Shown here piece by piece: positions 45,623-54,346 of a stretch of 64,000 nucleotides of DNA. The position numbers and the translations under genes are program-made. The first letter of the stretch is position 1; each line of letters starts with the position of its first letter. The notes below the pieces were generated by a model. That model saw nothing but the letters and a program-made list of their open reading frames with translations, was not told where the DNA came from and made no database searches. Source of the stretch: CAVPFA01 sp963703655 (GTDB taxonomy: Bacteria > Actinomycetota > Acidimicrobiia > Acidimicrobiales > Bog-793); contig CAVPFA010000004.1 of assembly GCA_963703655.1 (NCBI GenBank), positions 310,001 through 374,000 of the forward strand, in the 5' to 3' direction.

Positions 45623-47629
45623 TCAGGCGCCGACCGCGCCTCGGTAGTCGATTGACGAGGCTCCCGGCCAGCCGAGTCTCGACAGGTTGAAGCCGGGCGA
45701 CAACACTCGAGGATTCGACGGCGTGTACAAGCTCCACAGCGCTGCCGGATCGGAGGGATCGAACGTGGCTGCCTCGAGGGCGGCGGCACTGAAGCCGGGA
45801 TCGACTTGCAGACCCAGCGCCTCCCACCCAAGCCTTGCCGTCCGGAAAGCGGCAAGCGTCCCGTAGTTCTGGGCGTCGCCGAAGTCGTACGTCAACGAGT
45901 ACCGCGTGGTGAGAGACGCATTGGCGCGCCAGAGAACATCACCATCGTACGCGGCGCCGCTGCTGACCTGGTCGCCGAGAAGCAGAACTCGGTCGTCGAG
46001 CGCGTAGAAGATGTTGTTGTAAACCTTCTTGTTCGGGCTGGGGGTGATCTCGGTCGGTCCCACGGGATTCCACATGTATGGGACCGAATGCCGCGAGACG
46101 ATCGTGTTGTTGTACATGTAGAACCAGAGCGCGGCCGAGCCGCCGTGACTGCTGAAGGGGCTCCACACCATCCAGGGACTCAAGACGGGATCGTAATTGT
46201 TCCCCGGCCGTCCGACACGCTCCGGGATCGAATCGTCGACGACGTTGTTGTGGAAGTAGATCGGCCCGGTCGGCACGGATGTGGAGTAGACGACTCCGAT
46301 GCCGCCGCCGATGTGCCAGAGCATGTTGCCGGCAATCTCCACATTTCCGCCTGCGCCATGCCAGATCTGGATACCGTCGTCGTGGTTGCGGACGAAGTAG
46401 TTGTTGGTGATCTCGTCATTTTCACTGCCATCTTTCAGCAAGATGCCTTCCATGGTGTCACGGAAGACGTTGCCTGTAATGGTGAACCCAACGAGACCTA
46501 CACCGCTGCTGGTGATGGCATCTGATTGGAACTCCGGATAACCTTCGGCCTCTTCGTCGGTATCTTTGACGTCGGTCCAGTAAGTCCACGACGGGAAGCC
46601 GTTGTCCCAGGTGTTGTCGGTGAGCGTCCAATTCGTGGCTCCGCTCTCGGCTGCCAAGCCATAAGTCCCAAATCTGATGGTAGAGCCGGTTATTTTGATA
46701 TTCGTGGAGTTGCTGGCGTTAAAGATCTCCGTCGGCCCTTCGAATGTCAGGTTTTTGAAGTTGATGTTGGAGGCTCCGGAGATATTGAGAAGGGTGTCCT
46801 GCACGAACACCGACATTCTGTGATCATTGGGGTTCTGGTCCCGGATCGGCGCAGCAACGGGGGCGCCGTTGGCGTCGGTCAGATCGTTCGGATTGGGCGC
46901 CAGGCGGATGTAGATGTGACCGTCCGATTGCAGTTGGACACCGGGCCCCATGTAAACGGGAGACCCGTTCATAGGACCGTAATAGGTCGATTCGAGATCT
47001 GCGGACGAGGAATATTGCAGCAGCTGAACGTCGGAGTCCAGCAGCCAGGCACCTACGAACGACCCGCTGTAGGTGGCCGTGGTGCGATACAGACCGATCG
47101 AAGCGTCGACCAGCTGCCACGCCGAATTCGGAGCACTGTAGTAGGCCGGCAGCCCACCGTCGATGACCGCGGGTTCTCCTGGGTACGACGCAATCGTTAT
47201 CGGCGCGCTCGCGGTTCCGTTCTCGTTCACTGGAATTTGGTTCTCAAAATAGGTGCCGCCGCGCAGGTAAAGTGTGCTGCCCGCGGTCAGCTTCGGCAGC
47301 GAATTTGTGAGCGTGCGCCACGGCGCCGCGAGCGTGCCGGGATTGCTGTCGGAGCCAGTTGTCGAGACATAGTAGGTGGGGCCGGATGTGGTTCTCCTCG
47401 AGGTCGTTGTCGGCGGCAAGGTCGTCGTCGACTGGACTCGATGCCTGTGTGATCGGCTTGCCACCGCAGGTAGCAGCACTGCTGCAATCGAGGTCGTTCC
47501 GATGGCGAAAATGGTGGCCGTGCAGAGCAAAATACGAGCGGATCGGGATCTGCGCCTCCGTCTGGCGTGAGCGGCGCGGGGCAGCCTCCGGCCAGTTCGC
47601 TGGTGCGCTCTGAGTCTTGGGGTCCCCAC
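45623..47629 (-). CDS. Exported right-handed parallel beta-helix protein
   Basis: A 668-residue protein. A strongly basic N-terminus (about 35 residues) is followed by a hydrophobic segment (ARILLCTATIFAIGTTSIAAVLLPAV) and a Thr/Pro linker, so it is secreted or anchored. YYVSTTGSDSNPGTLAAPWRTL opens a DUF1565/pectate-lyase-like domain, and many short N-rich turns follow (NITGNVFRDT, ITNNYFVRNHDDGIQI, YFHNNVVDDS). GTG 47629 is preferred because GGAGG lies 7 bases before it; a GTG at 47647 has none. Probably a polysaccharide-active or adhesive protein. The central part is richer in A/T than neighbouring genes. Confidence 0.83.
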   Translation of the reverse strand: MGTPRLRAHQRTGRRLPRAAHARRRRRSRSARILLCTATIFAIGTTSIAAVLLPAVASRSHRHRVQSTTTLPPTTTSRRTTSGPTYYVSTTGSDSNPGTLAAPWRTLTNSLPKLTAGSTLYLRGGTYFENQIPVNENGTASAPITIASYPGEPAVIDGGLPAYYSAPNSAWQLVDASIGLYRTTATYSGSFVGAWLLDSDVQLLQYSSSADLESTYYGPMNGSPVYMGPGVQLQSDGHIYIRLAPNPNDLTDANGAPVAAPIRDQNPNDHRMSVFVQDTLLNISGASNINFKNLTFEGPTEIFNASNSTNIKITGSTIRFGTYGLAAESGATNWTLTDNTWDNGFPSWTYWTDVKDTDEEAEGYPEFQSDAITSSGVGLVGFTITGNVFRDTMEGILLKDGSENDEITNNYFVRNHDDGIQIWHGAGGNVEIAGNMLWHIGGGIGVVYSTSVPTGPIYFHNNVVDDSIPERVGRPGNNYDPVLSPWMVWSPFSSHGGSAALWFYMYNNTIVSRHSVPYMWNPVGPTEITPSPNKKVYNNIFYALDDRVLLLGDQVSSGAAYDGDVLWRANASLTTRYSLTYDFGDAQNYGTLAAFRTARLGWEALGLQVDPGFSAAALEAATFDPSDPAALWSLYTPSNPRVLSPGFNLSRLGWPGASSIDYRGAVGA

Positions 47630-47783
47630 AGGACCACCTCCTCGCACCCGACAGCGAGTTCTCCGCCCTCGTGCTTCGCCGTCCTTCGGGTGCGCAGCCC
47701 GAAGCGTCGTTGCCGAGGCCAGTTATCCGCCAAGGTCGGTCCAGGGCGAAGCTAGGCACGTGCTGCCAAGTTGTCAACCCCGG

Positions 47784-47817
47784 CCGTAACGTTCTCGGAA
47801 CGCTTGGGCCCTAGAGT
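47784..47817 (+). promoter_or_regulatory. Palindromic promoter element, copy 2
   Basis: Core CCGTAACGTTCTCGGAACGC at 47784-47803, followed by TAGAGT (47812-47817), a TAnnnT -10 hexamer 22 bases after the start of the CGTTC arm. The GTG of the next gene is 8 bases after the hexamer, so the transcript would be leaderless. Confidence 0.72.
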
Positions 47818-47824
47818 TCGCTCG

Positions 47825-49102
47825 GTGAACGAGGCGCGGGCGGCGGTTGAGGAGCAAGCGACGACAACAGCTCGCCAGACGGCTGTAAGTGAAGTCAGGG
47901 CCCGGAGGAGCCGCTTGGCTTCTCCCACTACAGCGGTCCTGTTGGCGGTGCTGGCAGTGTCTGCTGCTCTTGCCGACCTGCTGGTCGAACATCTGATTCA
48001 CCAGTTGAGGTTCTCCAACGGGGGGTTTCAGGCCCTAGTGCTCCTGGCTTTCGTGGCGGTTGGTGTAGTTGTTGCCTGCCGACTACCGAGCCATCCGATG
48101 GGATGGCTGCTGCTCGGCGTGGGGCTGTTCCTCGTTCTCTCTGGAATCGCGTCGGACTATGCCATTCTTGACTACCGGGTGCATCACGGATCCCTGCCAC
48201 TCGGTGCCGTGGCGGTGCTCCTGGGACCGAGCTGGGCCCCGGCCATAGCGCTCCTTGGGCTGACGATCCTGCTGTTTCCCGACGGTCGGCTGACGTCTCG
48301 CCGTTGGAGGTGGGTGTTGTGGCCATATCTCGGCCTCGGTGCCTTGTTCGCGGGCGGAACGCTCGTGATAACGGCTCATGTCATCATCGAGCACCGGGTC
48401 CGTATCGACTCCAGCGGTGGTCTCACGGTCATCGACAAGGTAACCACCTATCCGTGGTTTGCCATTGCCCAGGCTCTGTTCTTCATCGTGCTTCTTGCGA
48501 GCTGGTTGTCATGGCTCTCGCTCCAGGTCGTGAGTCTTCGGCGTTCGACCGGCGAACGTCACGAACAGCTCAAGTGGCTGCTGGGCGGGGCCGCGTGTTG
48601 CGTCATTGCGCTCCCGATGCTCCTCCTGACCGGGAATCCTTCTTCACTGCTCGGCGACGTGCTAAACGACGGCGCCTTCCTCGGGCTCGCGGCACTGCCG
48701 ATCGGCATCGGCATTGGGATTCTCAAATACCGTCTCTACGAGATCGACCGTGTCATCAGCCGAACACTGTCCTACGCCGTCGTTACCGCTGTGGTCGCGG
48801 GTGTGTACGTGGGCATCGTCACCCTCGTGACGAGGGTGCTCGGCTTCTCCTCACCCGTCGGCGTTGCGGCGTCCACCCTGGCCGCAGCGGCCCTGTTCAA
48901 CCCGCTCAGGCATCGGGTTCAGCGCGTCGTCGATCGCCGCTTCAACCGCGCCCGCTACGACGCCGAGGCAACAGTTGCAGCCTTCACGGCGCGGCTTCGG
49001 GACGCCGTTGATCTGGAGACCGTGCGGACCGAGCTGCTGGACGTCGTCAATCGGGCTGTCGAGCCCGCGCACGCCTCGGTGTGGATCAGGCGGCGAGAGT
49101 AG
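47825..49102 (+). CDS. Sensor-like polytopic membrane protein without kinase domain (paralogue 2)
   Basis: A 425-residue protein with about nine membrane helices (SPTTAVLLAVLAVSAALADLLV first) and the same cytoplasmic tail as paralogues 1 and 3 (VDRRFNRARYDAEATVAAFTAR...AHASVWIRRRE). GTG 47825 is chosen because the promoter -10 lies 8 bases upstream; the open frame starting at 47771 would run through the promoter palindrome. No phosphorylation or ATPase motif. Closest in the tail to paralogue 3, where the DNA is almost identical. Confidence 0.8.
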   Translation: MNEARAAVEEQATTTARQTAVSEVRARRSRLASPTTAVLLAVLAVSAALADLLVEHLIHQLRFSNGGFQALVLLAFVAVGVVVACRLPSHPMGWLLLGVGLFLVLSGIASDYAILDYRVHHGSLPLGAVAVLLGPSWAPAIALLGLTILLFPDGRLTSRRWRWVLWPYLGLGALFAGGTLVITAHVIIEHRVRIDSSGGLTVIDKVTTYPWFAIAQALFFIVLLASWLSWLSLQVVSLRRSTGERHEQLKWLLGGAACCVIALPMLLLTGNPSSLLGDVLNDGAFLGLAALPIGIGIGILKYRLYEIDRVISRTLSYAVVTAVVAGVYVGIVTLVTRVLGFSSPVGVAASTLAAAALFNPLRHRVQRVVDRRFNRARYDAEATVAAFTARLRDAVDLETVRTELLDVVNRAVEPAHASVWIRRRE

Positions 49103-49288
49103 GCCACGGCCTCTACACCGTTTATCCGCACCACGAACGGCTGATTCGGTTCAAAACGAGCTCAGGAGAGCAGAACTCCCTGACCTGGTCCACCGCGCCT
49201 GTGCGGTCATCGCTCTGGACCGGGCAGACCGAAGCGGCCTCCTCGTCGATAGGGTCCATGTGGGCAGGGTCGAACAGGTGCGGCTTTG

Positions 49289-50812
49289 TCATGTCGTCGA
49301 ATCGACTACGGCGGGAGACTCCACCACAATGGGAAGCGAGCCGAGAGGCGGCAAGCCGTCACGCCGGTCGGTCATCTTGCGCCACAAGTACAGCGGCACG
49401 TACGCGGCCACGACGACGAAGCCCAGAATGAACAGCGTCGGACCTTGACCAGGACCGACCGAGACGTTCGGCGAATCGTACCCGCCCGCGAAGTAGACGA
49501 AGGTGAGGAAAAGTCCCATGGCGAGAGCGATCCATGTGAAGATGCCGGGCAGGCGGAACGAGCTGATCTGGTCCTTGCGGAACAGTCGCACAAAGACGTA
49601 CCCGTAAAGACAGATGATGATGGCAAGGAGATAGCCCACATTGGAGAAGATGTAGATGCGCACCGGCGACCCGAACAGGCCGACAATCATGGAGCAGACG
49701 AGGTTGAAGAACATGGCATTATCCGGTGCGTGGTGCTTGTTCTTGTGTTGGAAGAACTTGGGTATCAACCGGTCCTCCGACGCCTGGAAGAGCGATCGGC
49801 CCACTCCCATGAGGGCGTTCAGACAGGTCAGCAGTAGAGCCGCGATGAGTGGGATGCCGATCAAATACTTGACGTAGCCCTCGTGGCCGAATATATGGTC
49901 GGCGAAGTTGGTGTACTCGGTCAAAGGGTCGGAGGACTTCAGGGAAGCCCCGAGTACAGCAACGAACATGATGGCGGTGCCGGCGTAGATGAACAGCCCG
50001 TAAATGCCCTCGGCGGTGAGGGCGATTTTTGCATCCCGGCGCGGGTCACGGCACTCGGCCACGTAGCAGGCGGCCGATTCCACGCCAATACCGTTCCACG
50101 AGATGACGAAGAGCCAACCGAATAGGAACAGGAACGTGGCCGTGTGTGGATCGGCATAGTGGAAGCCGGAGACGTTGGACCAGTGGAAGCTACTGGGCTT
50201 GAACGCCGGCAGGATGATCAGCAGAGTAAGGGGCACCATGGAGACCACGCCGAGGACAGTGGCGAAGCCGGTGCCTAGGCGGATCCCCAGGTAGCAGGGG
50301 ATGAACAAGATCAAGAGCCCGACCAGGGTGACGATAAGCACCCCGATGCCCTCTGGCGTCCCGAGGTGCCCGATCGGATCGACCGTCTTCCCCAGCGGCA
50401 GGTGGAACAGCACCGCGATGTAGCTGGCGGCCAAAATCATGTTGATCGGTGCCGCCGGGAACCACCCCAGCCAATAGCTCCAGCCGGCGATTCCCCCGAT
50501 GTGGCGTGCCGTGGTCTCACCTAATGGCTTGAAGCTCTCGTAGGCGTAGGACGGGGTACCGCCGGTGCGGTGCGGCCACAGGGCGGCCAGCTCCCCCATG
50601 CACAAACAGACGACCAGTCCAATCACCTGTATCCCGATGAGGCACGGAACAGCCGCCGCCCCCATCGCCTGGACGGCGAATGGCGTGATGCCGACAACCA
50701 AAATCACGCCGGCTAGTCCCATTACGAAGGCGCCTCGCCAATTGATGCCTCTGGTCAGCGACGTGGCGACCTCGTCGGACGGAACTGCGGTGACGTGGAT
50801 GTCATCGCTCAT
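49289..50812 (-). CDS. APC-family amino acid/amine permease
   Basis: A 507-residue secondary transporter with 12 predicted helices. The first helix has GLAGVILVVGITPFAVQAMG and helix 2-3 GELAALWPHRTGGTPSYAYE, matching the APC superfamily (PFAGGxxxY-like segment replaced by TGGTPSYAYE). ATG 50812 has AAGGAG 8 bases upstream. The leader contains GACCG-CGAA-CGGTC (50872-50885), a small palindrome. GC content is visibly lower than in the housekeeping block. A GcvT-family gene lies nearby, so amine or methylated amino acid uptake is possible. Confidence 0.88.
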   Translation of the reverse strand: MSDDIHVTAVPSDEVATSLTRGINWRGAFVMGLAGVILVVGITPFAVQAMGAAAVPCLIGIQVIGLVVCLCMGELAALWPHRTGGTPSYAYESFKPLGETTARHIGGIAGWSYWLGWFPAAPINMILAASYIAVLFHLPLGKTVDPIGHLGTPEGIGVLIVTLVGLLILFIPCYLGIRLGTGFATVLGVVSMVPLTLLIILPAFKPSSFHWSNVSGFHYADPHTATFLFLFGWLFVISWNGIGVESAACYVAECRDPRRDAKIALTAEGIYGLFIYAGTAIMFVAVLGASLKSSDPLTEYTNFADHIFGHEGYVKYLIGIPLIAALLLTCLNALMGVGRSLFQASEDRLIPKFFQHKNKHHAPDNAMFFNLVCSMIVGLFGSPVRIYIFSNVGYLLAIIICLYGYVFVRLFRKDQISSFRLPGIFTWIALAMGLFLTFVYFAGGYDSPNVSVGPGQGPTLFILGFVVVAAYVPLYLWRKMTDRRDGLPPLGSLPIVVESPAVVDSTT

Positions 50813-50985
50813 GGCGGCATCTCCTTGCTCGGCCCTGACAGTGCCAAGCAGGCCCCCCCTGGGCTTGATAAGACCGCGAACGGTCGCATAAAAGGTTGCA
50901 CCAACGCAGCTGCTATGTCAACGACATTTTAGCGAAATTTTTACGGGCGGTGCCATGATGTGACGCCGGAGCCCTCACGAGAGGC

Positions 50986-51444
50986 GTGACTCGTATGTAT
51001 CGCAGGATCCTTCTGGCTGTCGGACAGTACGAGCAAGCGGAGTCCCTGCTAGAGCTCGTCAAGGGCATCAGGACTGAAGGTGCGACAGAAGTCCGGGCCC
51101 TCCACCTCCGGTTGCACGAGATGAGCGGAATAAGACCGCGCTCCTACGCGAGAGAGAGCAGAGAAGACGCATCGTTGATCGCCGAGGCAGCTGCGTTCGA
51201 AGTCCGCATGGCCGGAGTGGGGGCGAGCAGCGTGGTTGGGGACGCGTACTTCGACAGAGTCGCAGAGGCAATCGTAAACGACGCGACCTGCTGGGAGGCG
51301 GACCTGATCGTCCTCGGAAGCCCAAGCCGTGGCGAGCTGGCCGCACGTGTCCTCGGGAGCGTCACGCAACGCGTGCTGCAACGGTCTCCATGCCCGATCC
51401 TCGTCGCTTCACGCCATCGTGCGCAGGGAGAGGGAGGTAGCTGA
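50986..51444 (+). CDS. Universal stress protein family protein
   Basis: A 152-residue UspA-fold protein: RILLAVG at the start, ADLIVLGSPSRGEL, then GSVTQRVLQRSPCPILV, the C-terminal USP signature. The G-2x-G-9x-G(S/T) nucleotide motif is only partly kept. Start GTG 50986 or ATG 50995. Lies divergent from the APC permease with 173 bases between. Confidence 0.82.
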   Translation: MTRMYRRILLAVGQYEQAESLLELVKGIRTEGATEVRALHLRLHEMSGIRPRSYARESREDASLIAEAAAFEVRMAGVGASSVVGDAYFDRVAEAIVNDATCWEADLIVLGSPSRGELAARVLGSVTQRVLQRSPCPILVASRHRAQGEGGS

Positions 51445-51591
51445 ACGAAGAGGCGGTTGGCGGGCGGTTGCCTCCAGGTAATGCTAGCAAGTACCTTTCT
51501 CGGTGCGTCGTTTCTCGGGCGCCTCCTTACCCGAGGTCCACCGGGGCTTGTTCGGGACAGGTGCCAAAATACAGCGAGGGGGGAGGAAGCG

Positions 51592-51984
51592 GTGGCGGCA
51601 AAAGAGAATGCCGACCTAATTCGGGAGGGCTACCAGGCATTTCAGTGGATGAACCTCGCCGCCTTCGCGGACATCCTAACGGAGGACTGTGTGTGGCACG
51701 TCCCGGGCCGAGGAGAGCTCGCGGGAGTTAAGAAAGGCCGTCAGGCCATACTCGAGTACTACACAGATCTCGGGAAGCTCACCGGTGGCGGCATCAATAT
51801 CCGGCTGCATGACGTGGTGGCCAACGAGGACCACGTGGTCGGTCTCCATCACGTCTCAGCGAAGCGGGACGGAAAGACCGTCGAGAGCATCCAGGCGATC
51901 GTCTTCCACATGCGCGAAGGCCGGGTCAGCGAGGCGTGGGAGCTGCTTTTCAACCTCTACGGAATGGACGAGGCCTTCACTTAG
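51592..51984 (+). CDS. SnoaL-like (NTF2-fold) protein
   Basis: A 130-residue protein of the SnoaL-like/nuclear-transport-factor-2 fold: ENADLIREGYQAFQWMNLAAFADILTEDCVWHVPGRGELAG and a C-terminal FHMREGRVSEAWELLFNLYGMDEAF. Related proteins are ketosteroid-isomerase-like or epoxide hydrolases, but no catalytic pair is clear. GTG 51592 has GGAGG 6 bases upstream; a longer frame from 51457 lacks support. Confidence 0.8.
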   Translation: MAAKENADLIREGYQAFQWMNLAAFADILTEDCVWHVPGRGELAGVKKGRQAILEYYTDLGKLTGGGINIRLHDVVANEDHVVGLHHVSAKRDGKTVESIQAIVFHMREGRVSEAWELLFNLYGMDEAFT

Positions 51985-52043
51985 GCTTGGCTTCGCAGTC
52001 GACACCGGCCGCATACCCTCTGTCCCTGTTCCTTCCCGTCTAG

Positions 52044-52583
52044 TTACGGGCTCACTCCTTCGACGTGGATGTCTGGCCCAAGCTTTCGGGATATATCCTT
52101 GACAATGTCCCCTTCGACGACGCGACGCCACCGCTGCGTCTGCTCGATCCTGACGACGATCACGTGGTCGGCACAACGGGCCCTCGCCGCGCTGGCGATC
52201 GCTTTCACCGGCTTGCGGGAGGCGGCGATCTGTCCCCAGGCCTCCGCACCGCTCTTCTCGATCAAGCTGATGGCCGTCTCGACTTGACGCTTTTGAGCCT
52301 CCATCTCCCTGCGCGAGGGCAGCAGACCAGGGTTCATGAGCCCGTACTTCGACCCGTAAATGCGGGCGATTGTGACGACGGCCACGGCTGCCCCACCGCT
52401 CAGCCCGAGCGCCCTCTTCACCGCTGAGGCAGGAATCGGATCCCCGTTCGGGGCCGCAATCAGCACGGCTGCGGACTGTGTCGGCTGCCTGTCGAACTTG
52501 CGGCGCCCGAAGAGGCGGCGAACCGGATGCGTAGACAACGCAAAGAACTCAGCGTTGGCGCGTTCGGACGTCGCCTGGGTCAT
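52044..52583 (-). CDS. Universal-stress-protein-like protein
   Basis: A 179-residue protein. PVKAIASAARARCADHVIVV near the C-terminus and AVLIAAPNGDPIPASAVKRAL near the middle resemble the USP/HUP fold, but the glycine nucleotide motif is absent. A helical insert (SRREMEAQKRQVETAISLIE) separates the two. ATG 52583 overlaps the end of the GcvT-family gene by 35 bases, so it is coupled to it. Confidence 0.55.
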   Translation of the reverse strand: MTQATSERANAEFFALSTHPVRRLFGRRKFDRQPTQSAAVLIAAPNGDPIPASAVKRALGLSGGAAVAVVTIARIYGSKYGLMNPGLLPSRREMEAQKRQVETAISLIEKSGAEAWGQIAASRKPVKAIASAARARCADHVIVVRIEQTQRWRRVVEGDIVKDISRKLGPDIHVEGVSP

Positions 52584-53658
52584 AAAGCGGCATCGTCGAA
52601 ATCGACGCCGAATTATCGACCCCCGCCGACCGTATCTCCACGCCGACGCCGGGAATCGCGTGGGCTGGTTCGACGTAACCCATTGCGACACCACGCTTCT
52701 GTGTAGGCGAATAGGACCCACTGGTGACCTGACCTATTTGGACCCCATCGACCAGAATTGGATCGCCGGAACTCACGACCTCCGTGCCCTCGAGCTTCAT
52801 CCAAACCATCGTCCGACTGACACCGCTCTTTCTTACCGCCGCGAGCGCCGTACGGCCGTTGAATTCACCTTTCCCGAAGACAACCACACGGCCGATTCCT
52901 GCCTCGAAAGGGTTCGTCATTGGATCGTGATCATTGCCCACCAACAAGTATCCAGCCTCCTGCCTGAGGCTTTCTAGCGCAGCTTGCCCGCACGGCAATA
53001 TGTCCTTGTCTTTCCCCTCGTCCAACAGTCCACGCCACAGTGCTTCCGCGCCGCTCGGTTTCAAGTGAAACTCGTATCCCCTTTCGCCCGTATAACCCAT
53101 TCGAGCAAGGATGCACTCGGACCCCGTAGCGCTGGCCCGGGTGAACCCGTAATAGGGCATCGAGTCAACTACGCCAGGGCCGACCAAGGCCTCCACCACC
53201 GAGCGCGACTCAGGTCCCTGGACGGCCAGAGTAGTCCACGTGGAAGTGACATTCGAGACTGCCACGTCGAACTCCGACGCCTGACCCGAAACCCAGTCGT
53301 AGTCACTCTCCGAACCGGTTATCAGGACATACTCATTGTCGTCCAGTCTCCAAAGGGTGCCGTCGTCGACCATCTTACCGTCCAGGTTGCACATCGCCGT
53401 ATAGCGAACGCGGCCAACCCCCAAGTTCGCGAAGTCATTGGTGAGCAACTTTTGCACGAACTGCAAGGCGCCAGGGCCGACGATCTTGAATTCCGCCATA
53501 TAGTCGAGATCACAGATGGTGACGCGGTTTCTTGTCGCAAGATGTTCTTCAACGTGTCCTCGCTCATACTGCCAAGGTAGCCAGTAACCGAAGAGCTCTT
53601 GCATCTCGGCACCCGCTGCCATCCCGACCTCATGAAAAGGCGTCTGCTTTGCGGTCAT
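52549..53658 (-). CDS. GcvT-family aminomethyltransferase/demethylase-like protein
   Basis: A 369-residue folate-dependent GcvT-fold protein: VTICDLDYMAEFKIVGPGAL, LLTNDFANLGVGRVRYTAMCN, a GYTGERGYEFHL segment and ESLRQEAGYLLVG are the family blocks in order. No gcvH or gcvP is nearby, so it is more likely a stand-alone demethylase (methylated amines, DMSP or O-methyl groups) than the glycine-cleavage T-protein. ATG 53658. The following USP-like gene is coupled. Base composition is lower in G+C than the core block. Confidence 0.85.
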   Translation of the reverse strand: MTAKQTPFHEVGMAAGAEMQELFGYWLPWQYERGHVEEHLATRNRVTICDLDYMAEFKIVGPGALQFVQKLLTNDFANLGVGRVRYTAMCNLDGKMVDDGTLWRLDDNEYVLITGSESDYDWVSGQASEFDVAVSNVTSTWTTLAVQGPESRSVVEALVGPGVVDSMPYYGFTRASATGSECILARMGYTGERGYEFHLKPSGAEALWRGLLDEGKDKDILPCGQAALESLRQEAGYLLVGNDHDPMTNPFEAGIGRVVVFGKGEFNGRTALAAVRKSGVSRTMVWMKLEGTEVVSSGDPILVDGVQIGQVTSGSYSPTQKRGVAMGYVEPAHAIPGVGVEIRSAGVDNSASISTMPLYDPGDVRTRQR

Positions 53659-53780
53659 AAGAAGGCCTACTTTCTAGAGATTCCGAACTGTCTGGGGTGG
53701 AATGCGTTCACCTCGCGTCTACCGTATTCGTCGGCATTTCCAAGGTTCGCATTCGTGCGACCTGAATCGTGGCCGTTGAG

Positions 53781-54197
53781 TCAGTGAACGACCAGAACGG
53801 GTCTGTCCGCGTGGTGGAGGACCTTATGAGTAGTGCTGCCGACCAGGAGGCTCTCGAGTTCATTGTGGCCCCGTGTGCCCATCACGATAATCGAGACGTC
53901 GTAAGCCTTCGCGACGCGTAGGATCTCCCTGGAGGCATACCCATGGAGTGCCTCCACGATCTCACCATGCACCTTCACTCCAGCTTGGGTGAGCATGTCC
54001 TGCGCTGAGGTCACCGGCTCTCTCGCCTCGGCACTATCTTCCTCAGCGGGGAACCCACCACGCCCCATTACTTCCCTCTCCCTCACATGGAGGAGAAATA
54101 CCTCGGCCCCTGACAGCAAGGCCAGATCCTTCGCCAAGGCCAACACCCGCTCTCTATGTGGCGAGTGGTCGACTGCCACTAGCAGTCTGTCGAACAT
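53781..54197 (-). CDS. Universal stress protein (ATP-binding type)
   Basis: A 138-residue USP: MFDRLLVAVDHSPHRERVL, then IIVMGTRGHNELESLLVGSTTHKVL with the G-2x-G-9x-G-S/T nucleotide motif, ending RPVLVVH. ATG 54197 has GGGGGA upstream; the frame is open upstream to 54302 with less likely starts. Third USP-like gene within 4 kb. Confidence 0.88.
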   Translation of the reverse strand: MFDRLLVAVDHSPHRERVLALAKDLALLSGAEVFLLHVREREVMGRGGFPAEEDSAEAREPVTSAQDMLTQAGVKVHGEIVEALHGYASREILRVAKAYDVSIIVMGTRGHNELESLLVGSTTHKVLHHADRPVLVVH

Positions 54198-54306
54198 TGC
54201 TCCCCCCATCTCTGAAGATCTTTCGCGCGGCTGGCGTGACCGTACCCCTGTGCAGCGTACTCTGCCCTTTGGTCCCACGCTTCGGGACGCCGTCGATCGC
54301 AACGAG

Positions 54307-54340
54307 CCGTAACGTTCTCGGAACGCTCCGGTGCCAGAAT
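54307..54340 (+). promoter_or_regulatory. Palindromic promoter element, copy 3
   Basis: Core CCGTAACGTTCTCGGAACGC at 54307-54326 and CAGAAT at 54335-54340, 22 bases after the start of the CGTTC arm. The ATG at 54347 is 7 bases after the hexamer, consistent with a leaderless transcript. Confidence 0.72.
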
Positions 54341-54346
54341 CCGGGT

